Shown here: positions 19,467-27,844 of the stretch, one piece after another
Numbering within the stretch: position 1 is the stretch's first letter
Layout: every line of letters starts with the position of its first letter
DNA from: Lacinutrix himadriensis
GTDB lineage: Bacteria > Bacteroidota > Bacteroidia > Flavobacteriales > Flavobacteriaceae
Direction: 5' to 3'
Assembly: GCF_001418105.1 (NCBI RefSeq)
Contig: NZ_LIQI01000022.1
Coordinates: 372,001-436,000, forward strand
Length of the DNA: 64,000 bases
Position numbers and translations under genes: made by a program
The notes under the pieces: model-generated
The model's database searches: none
Told to the model about the DNA's origin: nothing
The model's input: the letters and a program-made list of their open reading frames with translations, nothing else

Positions 19467-20651
19467 ATGAAGCTTAACTCTTTATTAATTGCAATGCTAC
19501 TATTTGCAATTACCTCCATACGTGGGCAAGAAAACCAATCTCCCAAATTTGGGAAAGGATTATTCAACCTAGTAGGAAAGGATAGCACATTCACCATGAA
19601 AATTGGCGCTAGAATGCAATTTCTTGCTATCTCCAACTGGGAAGATGGAGAAGCTAACGAGTCCAATTTTTTAGTTCGTCGTGCTAGATTAAAGTTTAAC
19701 GGCTTTGCATATAGCCCAAAACTAAAATACAAACTAGAACTAGGCTTATCCAATAGAGATATTTCTGGAGCTTCAGAGTATACCAGTAATGCACCAAGAT
19801 ATATTTTGGATGCTGTTATAAAATGGAACTTCCATGAAAACTTCGTGCTTTGGTTTGGACAAACCAAACTACCAGGAAACAGAGAGCGTGTCATTTCTTC
19901 GGCCAATCTGCAACAAGTTGATCGTTCTTTATTAAATAGCAGATTTAATATTGATCGCGATTTAGGGATTCAATTAAGACATCACTTTAACATTACAGAC
20001 ACCTTTATTATTAAAGAAGCACTTGCTATTTCGCAAGGAGAAGGAAGAAACATCACTTCTGGTAACCTTGGAGGCCATCAATATACTGGTCGTTTAGAAT
20101 TTTTACCTTTTGGAGACTTTGCAAGTCAAGGAGATTATAAAGGAAGTGATTTAAAACGCGAACCAACTCCAAAGTTAGCTTTAGGTGTTAGTTATGATTT
20201 TAATAACAACGCCGTAAAAACGAGAAGTAACCAAGGAGATTACATGGTAAACGAAGAAGGTGTTTTTCACGAAACCAATATCTCTACCTTATACATAGAT
20301 GCTATGTTTAAATACCAAGGCATTTCTTTTATGGCAGAATATGCAGATAGAAATGCAGACGATGTGTTCTTTACTAATGAAGAAGGCGACATAGACGCTG
20401 TTCAAATAGGTAGTGCTATCAACCTACAAGCAGGATATTTATTAAAAAAAGATTGGGAAATTTCTGGAAGGTTCACCAATATAGATTGGGACAAATTAAC
20501 AGGTAACGCGAATCAAAGTCAATATACACTTGGTGTTTCCAAATATATTGTTGGTCATAAATTAAAAATACAGTCCGATATTAGCCACCTAGAAGTAACT
20601 CAAGGGAATAACGAATTGATGTACCGATTACAATTTGACATTCATTTTTAA
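19467..20651 (+). CDS. Phosphate-selective porin, OprO/OprP family
   Basis: 394-residue outer-membrane beta-barrel porin. The signal peptide ends near IRGQ (residue 21). The N-terminal barrel pattern FTMKIGARMQFLAISNWEDG and FLVRRARLKFNGFAYSPKLK is typical of OprO/P-type porins, followed by WFGQTKLPGNRERVISSANL. The last residue is Phe (LQFDIHF), as usual for outer-membrane barrels. It lies 69 bases before PiT on the same strand. Each gene has its own Pho-box-like repeat, so both are probably induced on phosphate starvation and together pass phosphate across the two membranes. Family assignment is by recognition. Confidence 0.85.
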   Translation: MKLNSLLIAMLLFAITSIRGQENQSPKFGKGLFNLVGKDSTFTMKIGARMQFLAISNWEDGEANESNFLVRRARLKFNGFAYSPKLKYKLELGLSNRDISGASEYTSNAPRYILDAVIKWNFHENFVLWFGQTKLPGNRERVISSANLQQVDRSLLNSRFNIDRDLGIQLRHHFNITDTFIIKEALAISQGEGRNITSGNLGGHQYTGRLEFLPFGDFASQGDYKGSDLKREPTPKLALGVSYDFNNNAVKTRSNQGDYMVNEEGVFHETNISTLYIDAMFKYQGISFMAEYADRNADDVFFTNEEGDIDAVQIGSAINLQAGYLLKKDWEISGRFTNIDWDKLTGNANQSQYTLGVSKYIVGHKLKIQSDISHLEVTQGNNELMYRLQFDIHF

Positions 20652-20653
20652 AA

Positions 20654-20699
20654 CATAACAATTAGGTAACATATTAATCAAGAAGACTAAAGATATTTG
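20654..20699 (+). promoter_or_regulatory. Pho-box-like repeat and -7 element of the PiT gene
   Basis: TAACAATT (20656) and TAACATAT (20667) are 11 bases apart. The -7 GATATTTG ends at 20699, 31 bases from the start of ACAT, exactly one 11-base turn more than in the receptor and porin promoters. Confidence 0.55.
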
Positions 20700-20720
20700 C
20701 AAACATTTTTAAATTAAATT

Positions 20721-23030
20721 ATGGAAAATATATACTTATATATGATTATTGCTCTTGCTATTTTGGCTGTTGCCGATTTAGTGGTTGGAGTGAGTAATGA
20801 CGCTGTAAACTTTTTAAATTCGGCTATTGGTTCTAAAGCGATTACTTTTAAAACAGTGATGATTGTCGCTAGTTTAGGAGTTGCAGTAGGAGCTGTTTTT
20901 TCTAGCGGAATGATGGAAGTTGCACGTAAAGGAATTTTCAACCCTGGAGAATTTATGTTTAATGAAATCATGATTATTTTCATGGCAGTAATGATAACCG
21001 ATATTCTACTATTAGATTTCTTTAATACCATTGGTATGCCAACCTCAACCACAGTATCTATTGTATTTGAGTTATTAGGAGCTGCTGTTGCCATGGCTTT
21101 AATAAAAATTGGTCATGATGGTGGAAATTTTGATGATGTAGTAAATTACATAAACACCTCTAAAGCTTCCCAAATTATATTCGGAATCGTACTCTCGGTA
21201 GTCGTCGCATTCTCCATTGGTGCTTTAGTACAATGGGTTTCCAGATTATTATTATCTTATAATTTTGAGAAGAAAGCAAATTGGGTTGGTGCTTTATTTG
21301 GCGGATTAGCACTTACCGCAATTACCTATTTTATCTTCATGAAAGGTTTAAAAGGAACTTCTTACGCAAACCAACCGTTCGATCTTTTAGGTGGTGACAC
21401 GATGAAAGACTATTTAGAACATCAAGTACTTTATATTATCCTTATAAGTTCTGTAATTTGGTCTTTATTAGCTTTTGCTGCTATTACCTTATTCAAAACA
21501 AACATTTATAAACTAATTATTATAGTAGGTACTTTTGCATTGGCATTAGCTTTTGCAGGAAATGATTTAGTTAACTTTATTGGTGTACCAATAGCTGCTT
21601 ATAATGCATTTACAGAATGGACTGCTTCTGGTTTAGCTGCAGATGCTTTTCCTATGGATGTATTAGCAGAAAAAGTACCAACCAACAACTTGCTTCTTTT
21701 TATAGCAGGAATAATTATGGTATTAACCATCTGGTTTTCTACCAAAGCAAGAAATGTAGTTAAAACATCTTTAGATTTATCTAGTCAAAGCGCAACTAAA
21801 GAACGTTTTCAACCTAACTTTTTATCTCGTGGTTTTGTAAGAGTAGCAATAGGAATGTCTCAAATGTCATCTTATATATTACCAGAAACATGGCAAGCCA
21901 AAATTGACAAACAATTTGAAGTTCCAGTAATAAAAATATCTAAAGACAAGGTGCATGAGTTACCAGCTTTCGATATGGTTCGTGCTGCGGTGAACTTAAT
22001 GGTTGCTGCGGTATTAATATCTTTAGCAACATCTTACAAATTACCACTTTCTACAACTTATGTAACTTTTATGGTTGCCATGGGAACCTCTTTAGCAGAT
22101 AGAGCTTGGGGAGCAGAAAGCGCGGTGTATAGAGTAGCTGGTGTATTAAATGTAATTGGAGGTTGGTTCTTTACCGCTTTTAGTGCCTTTGTTGCTGCTG
22201 CCTTAGTTGCTTACTTACTAAACTTAAACCTACAAGTAATGTTTCCTTTATTATTGGTTGCTGCTTTTGGTTTATTATTAAGAAACTATATAGCACACAA
22301 TAAAAAGAGTAAAGAAGAAAAGGCAGAAGACACCTTAACTAAAGCAGAAAGTAGTTCTGTACAAGGAGTAATTCACGAAAGTGCAAGTAATATTGCAAGT
22401 GTTGTAAAACGTGGAAACAGAATTTATACCAATGCCGTTAAAGGACTTGCTAAACAAGATTTAACCTTACTTAAAAAGAATAAAAAACAAGTTATTAAGC
22501 TATCCGATGAAGTAGATGAACTTAGAGATAACATCTTCTATTTTATTAAAAACTTAGACGAATCTAGTATTGGAGCGAGTAACTTCTACATAAACATTTT
22601 AGGTTATTTACAAGATATGACACAGTCTTTAGAATACATTTCTAGAGTAAGTCATAAACACATTAATAACAATCATAAAAAACTTAAATTCAATCAAATT
22701 AAAGAATTGAAGCAAGTAGATGATAAAGTAGAAGTATTATTTAATGATATTAAGGAAGCTTTCGATTCTGGTTCTTTTGAAAAAATTGGAGCGATCTTAA
22801 ATGAAAAGACCGAAGTATACGATTTAGTAAAACAAAAGATTCAAGCGCAAGTTGCTCGTACCCGTACGGAAGAATCTAGTCCGAAAAATACAACCCTTTA
22901 TTTTGGATTGTTATTAGAAACGAAAGATTTACTAAACGCTACTATGAATTTATTAGAAGAATATCACGGTGCACACGATAGCAGTATTAAACCTGCTGTA
23001 ATTACCGAAGACGACGCAGAGAAAGCATAG
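20721..23030 (+). CDS. Inorganic phosphate transporter PiT with C-terminal PhoU-like domain
   Basis: 769-residue inner-membrane phosphate permease of the PHO4/PiT family. The two PiT signature halves are GVSNDAVNFLNSAIGSKAIT (about residues 25-44) and AGNDLVNFIGVPIAAYNAFT (about 280-300), with about 12 membrane helices to residue 530. The C-terminal 210 residues are soluble and helical (ESASNIASVVKRG, LSDEVDELRDNIFYFIKNLD, YLQDMTQSLEYISRVSHKHI) and resemble PhoU/DUF47 regulators, which are normally a separate protein. This built-in PhoU-like part may gate uptake or signal phosphate status; that role is inferred. Preceded by the porin gene and a Pho-box-like repeat, followed by a terminator. 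Confidence 0.93.
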   Translation: MENIYLYMIIALAILAVADLVVGVSNDAVNFLNSAIGSKAITFKTVMIVASLGVAVGAVFSSGMMEVARKGIFNPGEFMFNEIMIIFMAVMITDILLLDFFNTIGMPTSTTVSIVFELLGAAVAMALIKIGHDGGNFDDVVNYINTSKASQIIFGIVLSVVVAFSIGALVQWVSRLLLSYNFEKKANWVGALFGGLALTAITYFIFMKGLKGTSYANQPFDLLGGDTMKDYLEHQVLYIILISSVIWSLLAFAAITLFKTNIYKLIIIVGTFALALAFAGNDLVNFIGVPIAAYNAFTEWTASGLAADAFPMDVLAEKVPTNNLLLFIAGIIMVLTIWFSTKARNVVKTSLDLSSQSATKERFQPNFLSRGFVRVAIGMSQMSSYILPETWQAKIDKQFEVPVIKISKDKVHELPAFDMVRAAVNLMVAAVLISLATSYKLPLSTTYVTFMVAMGTSLADRAWGAESAVYRVAGVLNVIGGWFFTAFSAFVAAALVAYLLNLNLQVMFPLLLVAAFGLLLRNYIAHNKKSKEEKAEDTLTKAESSSVQGVIHESASNIASVVKRGNRIYTNAVKGLAKQDLTLLKKNKKQVIKLSDEVDELRDNIFYFIKNLDESSIGASNFYINILGYLQDMTQSLEYISRVSHKHINNNHKKLKFNQIKELKQVDDKVEVLFNDIKEAFDSGSFEKIGAILNEKTEVYDLVKQKIQAQVARTRTEESSPKNTTLYFGLLLETKDLLNATMNLLEEYHGAHDSSIKPAVITEDDAEKA

Positions 23031-23051
23031 TTTTCTCTTTTCTTATATAAC

Positions 23052-23083
23052 AAAAAACCATCTCGATTGAGATGGTTTTTTTT
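23052..23083 (+). terminator. Terminator of the PiT gene
   Basis: The stem CCATCTC/GAGATGG has a GATT loop with A and T tracts, 22 bases after the stop. Confidence 0.85.
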
Positions 23084-23217
23084 ATGATCTAATGTACAAT
23101 TCTTGTTTTTAAACAACTCCTTTAGGGTAAGAAGGCAATGATTACTATTCATTAATAACAAATAAACACCTCCAATTGCTTTTACATACTTCTAATTTAA
23201 TATTCTTTATACCAAAC

Positions 23218-23249
23218 AAAAAACCACCTCGATGACGAGATGGTTTTTT
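23218..23249 (-). terminator. Terminator of nrdA
   Basis: The near-perfect inverted repeat AAAAAACCACCTCG/CGAGATGGTTTTTT lies 28 bases beyond the nrdA stop. It closely resembles the PiT terminator 165 bases away. Confidence 0.75.
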
Positions 23250-23276
23250 CCTTAACACTTAATTAAATATTACTAA

Positions 23277-25085
23277 TTACCCTTCGCAACTAGCACATTC
23301 TTTCTTTTGCTTAAACTGTTGTGCAGCATTAATACTGTGTTGGTAGTATAGCGACTTAACGCCTAACTTCCATGCTGTAACATATAGTTTATTGATGTCT
23401 TTTACTGGCATATCTGGATGTACCATGATATTTAAAGACTGTCCTTGATCGATATGGTTTTGTCTGTTTGCCGCTTGGTATATAATACTCATTTGGTCAA
23501 TTTCAGAATAGGTTTTAAACACCTCTTTTTCATGGTCTGTAAGTCCTTCTAAATGTTGTACAGAACCATCATAATCACGAATGCTATTCCAAATTTCTTT
23601 CGTATTCATTCCTTTTTCTTCTAAAAGAGCTAGTAAAAACGGATTTTTAATCGTGGTTTTAATCTTAGCAATATCCTTTACATATATATTAGACCAAATT
23701 GGCTCAATACCTTGAGATACTTGTCCTAAAATAAATGCTGAAGATGTTGTTGGTGCTACAGCATTTAATGTAGTATTACGTCTTCCGTATCCTTTTAAAA
23801 CTTCTGGCTCACCAAATAATTTTGCTAATTCTTGTGATGCTTTATTAGACTTATCATTAATGGTTTTAAATATTTCACTATTTAAATTGAAAGCTTCTGT
23901 ACTATCAAAAGCTACATTTTCAGATTGTAATAAAGAATGCCATCCTAAAGCTCCTAATCCTAAAGCTCTGTTTTCTTTAGCAAAGTTATATGCTTTTTCC
24001 ATGAACATAAACGTCTGTCTATCGTCTCTGTTATCGGAATCTCTATATACTTCTAACTTGGTGATAAACTCTTCTAAAACGGCATCTAAAAAGTACACCA
24101 TTGTTTCTACTGCATCGGTATCTTTCCACTTATCATAATGTAATAAGTTTATAGAAGAAAGTACACATACAAATGACCATCTATCGTTTGTTGGTAACAT
24201 GATTTCTGAACACAAGTTACTTGCGTAGATTTCATGATTTTTATCTTGATATACATCTGGTGCAGTACTGTTTGCATTATCTTTAAAGAAGATATAAGGA
24301 TATCCTATTTCTCCTCTACGTTGTAATACTTTTGCCCAAATAGCTCTTTTTTCTTGATCTCCAGCAATCATGTCTTCCATCCACTCATTACCAACAGTTA
24401 CACCATGTGTTAACTCTTGAATTGGGTTTCCTTCTGTACCAATTTCTAGAAATTCATTAATATCTGCATGATCAATAGGTAAGTATGGAGAAAAACGTCC
24501 TCTACGTACAGAACCTTGACTTACTACATCTACCATTTTTTCAAAAAGTTGCATGATATGTACTGCTCCTGAAGACTCTCCGTTATTTTTAACAGGAGCA
24601 CCTCTATGACGTAATTTACCAAAGTAACCAGAAGTACCACCTCCTAATTTAGACATCATTCCTACTTCAGATTGTGTATATAGGATATCTCCCATATCAT
24701 CTGAGATATGTGAACCAAAACAGCTAATTGGCAAACCTCTTCTTTTCCCAAAGTTGGACCAAACAGGAGAAGCTAGTGAGTAATAACCTTCTGCCATATA
24801 ACCATAGAACTTATCTGCAAAGCCATCAATTTTTAAAATGTCTTCTGCTCTTTCCGCGATTTCTCTAATTCTTTCTTCTGGTGTAGTATCATCTGTTAAA
24901 TACCCTGAAGCTAAAAACTTGCGACTGTTTTCGGTTAACCATTTAATTTCAGGTTCTTTATTACCTGCTTCCTTTTTAATTTCTTCTCTAGTTTCTTTTC
25001 TAGCGTTAATTAATTCGTCATAATTAGAAGCTTTTGCTTCTTGACTTAAATTTGCCTCGGTGTTCTGTTTTGTTTGGTTGCTCAT
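23277..25085 (-). CDS. nrdA: Ribonucleoside-diphosphate reductase, alpha subunit, without ATP-cone
   Basis: Catalytic subunit of aerobic class I ribonucleotide reductase. 602 residues, shorter than E. coli NrdA because the N-terminal ATP-cone is absent. Key residues visible are: the active-site Cys in GLPISCFGSH; NLCSE (Asn, Cys and Glu of the active site); the second redox Cys in FVCVLSSINL; the radical-transfer tyrosine pair in SLYYQHSINA; and the C-terminal thiol pair CASC three residues from the end. It follows nrdB by one base gap (stop/start at 25086), so the two are translated from one message. The overall-activity control has moved to NrdB. The N-terminal 45 residues are charged and probably flexible. 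Confidence 0.97.
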   Translation of the reverse strand: MSNQTKQNTEANLSQEAKASNYDELINARKETREEIKKEAGNKEPEIKWLTENSRKFLASGYLTDDTTPEERIREIAERAEDILKIDGFADKFYGYMAEGYYSLASPVWSNFGKRRGLPISCFGSHISDDMGDILYTQSEVGMMSKLGGGTSGYFGKLRHRGAPVKNNGESSGAVHIMQLFEKMVDVVSQGSVRRGRFSPYLPIDHADINEFLEIGTEGNPIQELTHGVTVGNEWMEDMIAGDQEKRAIWAKVLQRRGEIGYPYIFFKDNANSTAPDVYQDKNHEIYASNLCSEIMLPTNDRWSFVCVLSSINLLHYDKWKDTDAVETMVYFLDAVLEEFITKLEVYRDSDNRDDRQTFMFMEKAYNFAKENRALGLGALGWHSLLQSENVAFDSTEAFNLNSEIFKTINDKSNKASQELAKLFGEPEVLKGYGRRNTTLNAVAPTTSSAFILGQVSQGIEPIWSNIYVKDIAKIKTTIKNPFLLALLEEKGMNTKEIWNSIRDYDGSVQHLEGLTDHEKEVFKTYSEIDQMSIIYQAANRQNHIDQGQSLNIMVHPDMPVKDINKLYVTAWKLGVKSLYYQHSINAAQQFKQKKECASCEG

Positions 25086-25086
25086 C

Positions 25087-26361
25087 TTAAAATAGGTCGT
25101 CGCTAGTTATACTTTTTGTTCTTTTGCTATAGTTTATAGATCTTTTCACGAAGAAATCTCCATGTTTTGTTCCTATAATTTCGTCATCAAACCATTCGGT
25201 TTGTGCTACTAATTTTTCGTTTACTTCAAATACTTTTTCAATTCCAATACTTTCTAAAGAGTTGTTAAAACGATTTTTAATAAACTCGTTAATAACGTCT
25301 TTTGGTAAGAAATCTAATTCGCCTGCTTCAAAAATCCAGTCTATAATTTTACTTTCACTTTCAAATGCTTCTCTACATAATTCTTGTACGGAAGCCGCAT
25401 GTGCTTCATCAAACCACGTTGGGTTTTCTTCTTTTATAATTCTAATAATATCAATTCCGAAATCCCCATGGATTTGTTCTTCTTTAGAAGTTGCTTCTAC
25501 CACATTAGAAACTCCTTTAAGCATGTTTTTATGCTTATTGAATGCCATGATTATTAAAAACTGAGAGAATAGAGATACGTGTTCTATAAATAGAGAGAAT
25601 AATAAAATTGACTCTGCATATTCTTTATTGTCTTCACTTTTAGAATTTTTTAAAGCCATTTCTAAATAATGCACACGACGCATAATTACTGGCTTTTTCT
25701 TTATGTTTTTAAACTCGTTGTTAAGTCCTAAAATCTCTAATAAATGCGAATATGCATCTTGATGGCGCACTTCACTTTCTGCAAAGGTTGCTCCTACAGA
25801 TCCAATTTCTGGTTTTGGCATTTTATTATAAATCTCTCCCCAAAAATTCTTTACTGCAACTTCAATTTGAGAAATAGCAAGCATGGTATTTTTAATCGCA
25901 TTTTGCTCTACAACGGTAAGTCTTGTTTTAAAATCCTGAATATCACTTGTAAAGTTAAATTCTGAATGAATCCAATAAGAATGTCTAATCGCATCTACAT
26001 AATCGTTAAGCGCAGGATATTCGTATGGCTTAAGGTTGATACGTTTTTCAAAAATATTTGTTTTTCTACTTCTTGTTTGCTCGTCTCTATATAAGATATA
26101 TGCTTTAGCAACATCAGGAAATTGGCTTCCCATTAATTTTTCTTCTACAAGATCTTGTACTTGCTCTACCGTTGGAATATATTTAAAGTCTTTTTCTTTT
26201 CTATCTAACAACGTTTTTAAAACGCTTACAGAAATGGCATTCGCATCTTCTTTAGAACCATTTCCTACGGAAAGCATTGCTTTCTCAATGGCATTAGAAA
26301 TCTTATTTAAAACAAAAGGGCTTGTTTCATAATCTCTTTTAATAATCTGCGTAATCTCCAT
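25087..26361 (-). CDS. nrdB: Ribonucleoside-diphosphate reductase, beta subunit, with N-terminal ATP-cone
   Basis: Radical-generating subunit, 424 residues, about 95 longer than usual. The extension (residues 2-95: IIKRDYETSPFVLNKISNAI ... YIPTVEQVQDLVEEKLM ... AYILYRDEQTRSRK) is an ATP-cone, normally found on NrdA. This matches the Leeuwenhoekiella blandensis type, in which dATP inhibits through NrdB. Metal ligands are Glu167, Glu197-x-x-His200, Glu260 and Glu295-x-x-His298. Tyr204 is kept at the usual radical position. In the related Flavobacterium johnsoniae class Id enzyme this Tyr is present but not oxidised and a dimanganese centre is used. Class Id is therefore likely here but not proven. 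First gene of the nrdBA operon. Confidence 0.95.
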   Translation of the reverse strand: MEITQIIKRDYETSPFVLNKISNAIEKAMLSVGNGSKEDANAISVSVLKTLLDRKEKDFKYIPTVEQVQDLVEEKLMGSQFPDVAKAYILYRDEQTRSRKTNIFEKRINLKPYEYPALNDYVDAIRHSYWIHSEFNFTSDIQDFKTRLTVVEQNAIKNTMLAISQIEVAVKNFWGEIYNKMPKPEIGSVGATFAESEVRHQDAYSHLLEILGLNNEFKNIKKKPVIMRRVHYLEMALKNSKSEDNKEYAESILLFSLFIEHVSLFSQFLIIMAFNKHKNMLKGVSNVVEATSKEEQIHGDFGIDIIRIIKEENPTWFDEAHAASVQELCREAFESESKIIDWIFEAGELDFLPKDVINEFIKNRFNNSLESIGIEKVFEVNEKLVAQTEWFDDEIIGTKHGDFFVKRSINYSKRTKSITSDDLF

Positions 26362-27101
26362 AATCTTTTAATTAAATAGCTAGTTTGTTATTTGGAATGA
26401 CTTCTATCATTCAAAAACTTAATAATAAATCTGTAAAAACGTGTTATAATTTTCCTTTTATAGGTATCAAAAAGGAAGCTTTCTTCAAAAAAAATGGATT
26501 TCCTATCGCTTTTTTTAATAAAAAATATAGAAAATCTATTTCGTTTTTTGGCTTGAACAAAGATTGACAATTGTAGTTAAAAAAGAAAGGGTATTTTGTA
26601 AACGTTGTCAACAAGTTTTTAACAACTGAGTATTTACCTAGTTTTTCAACGGATTTGACCCATTTAAACTAACTTACTGATTATTAGATGTTTAAAATAT
26701 TAAAGTTTTGTTAACATCAGTAAAACAAGGGGTTTCATAATTTTACAAAACAAAAAAAACGAGCGCCTATAGCACTCGTTTTTCTCCCTAAAATAACTAA
26801 CTGAAATAACTAAAAAAATCAATCAATATAAATACATGATTTTAGTTTTTCAAAATCATGTATGTCGATTAATAGCAAATTAATACTGATTGTTTTTTAC
26901 AATTAATAGCAATGCTAATATCTCGATTTTATACAAAACTCACATACACAAATGTATAGTTGGTAAGAAATTTTGTATAGTTGGTATATAAAACAGCAAT
27001 ACCATCTAATAAAACAGGAAACAGCGCTTAGTATACAAAAAAAGCAACCAGCTACACATAATAAAGTTACCGCCTCATTTTATATTATTATATTTGATAT
27101 T
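26362..27101. other. Long intergenic region between divergent nrdBA and the LytTR regulator
   Basis: 740 bases with no credible gene: overlapping 60-codon frames on both strands at 26385-26570 have low-complexity F/K/I-rich translations. Two hairpins stand out. One at 26755-26783 (AAAAACGAG...CTCGTTTTT, one mismatch in the stem, T tail) looks like a terminator with no upstream plus-strand gene. The other at 26832-26863 has a 12-base stem ATACATGATTTT and an 8-base loop. The regulator promoter is at the right end. Confidence 0.5.
27089..27096 (+). promoter_or_regulatory. -7 motif of the LytTR regulator gene
   Basis: TATATTTG, an exact match, ends 5 bases before ATG 27102. The message is probably leaderless, which supports 27102 rather than an upstream start at 26973. 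Confidence 0.55.
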
Positions 27102-27841
27102 ATGATAAAAGCAGTAATTGTAGATGATGAACCAAAAGCAATCCAAAGTCTAACTTGGGAGCTTAATCATTTCAGTAAAGACATAGAAGTTATTGAAACT
27201 TTTTCTAGCCCAGAAATGGCCATTTCATTTTTAAACAAAACCTCAAATACTCCAGACTGTCTATTTTTAGACATACAAATGCCAACAATGGATGGTTTTC
27301 AGTTTCTAGAAAAACTAACCAATAAAGATTTTGCTGTTGTTATTACAACTGCTTATGATGAGTACGCTATTAAAGCCATAAAACATGAGGCTATAGATTA
27401 TTTATTAAAACCAATAGATTCCGACGACTTAAGCAGCACCATTAATAAGCTAAAAAACCTAACTACTAAAAATATTAATTACGATAAGCTAGAAGAATTA
27501 TTTTATAAATTTAATGAAGAAAACAGCAGGCAAAAAATCACGATAAACACCGACGGAAAGCTCATTTTTTTAAATGTAGACGACATTATTTTTATCGAGT
27601 CTGATGGCAACTATAGCACACTTATTTTAAAAGACAACCAAAAACTAGTAGTAACCAAAAAACTAAAAGAGGTCGATGCCTTATTGCCAGACAAAATGTT
27701 TTTTAGAATACACAACTCGTATATTATAAACTTAAACAAAGTAAAAGAGTTTATTAAACCGAAGGCTATGTTGTTATGCAATCTAACCATAAAATCCCTG
27801 TTGCTAGACAGCGTAAATTAGATTTTCTAGACAGACTTTAA
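27102..27841 (+). CDS. LytTR-family response regulator, one-base frameshift near the C-terminus
   Basis: Two-component regulator. The receiver domain (residues 1-120) has acidic pocket IVDDEP, phospho-acceptor Asp in LFLDIQMPTMDG, Thr/Ala in TTAYDEYA and Lys in LLKPID. The LytTR DNA-binding domain (about 140-246) contains FIESDGNYSTLI and RIHNSYIINLNKVKEF. As written, the frame ends at 27821 with an atypical tail. Shifting one frame at about 27753-27760 (an AAAA run read as AAA) restores GYVVMQSNHKIPVARQRKLD and FLDRL, the normal LytTR ending, with the stop at 27839-27841. That stop is 3 bases before the kinase ATG. The receiver and most of the LytTR domain are unaffected by the frameshift. 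Confidence 0.85.
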
Positions 27842-27844
27842 AAG

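Noticed and set aside
19412-19906. 164-codon minus-strand frame over the porin start
   Set aside because: It is antisense to a clear signal-peptide-bearing porin gene. Its translation has no recognisable domain, and the Pho-type promoter reads the other way.
26385-26570. Overlapping 60-codon frames on both strands upstream of nrdB
   Set aside because: Low-complexity F/K/I/N-rich translations in AT-rich DNA, without conserved features or a plausible promoter.
26590-26720. DnaA-box-like TTTTTCAAC and TTAACA words suggesting an origin
   Set aside because: There is no cluster of true DnaA boxes and no dnaA, dnaN or gidA gene nearby.
26973-27101. Upstream start for the LytTR regulator
   Set aside because: The receiver domain begins at ATG 27102, and a perfect -7 motif lies 5 bases before it.
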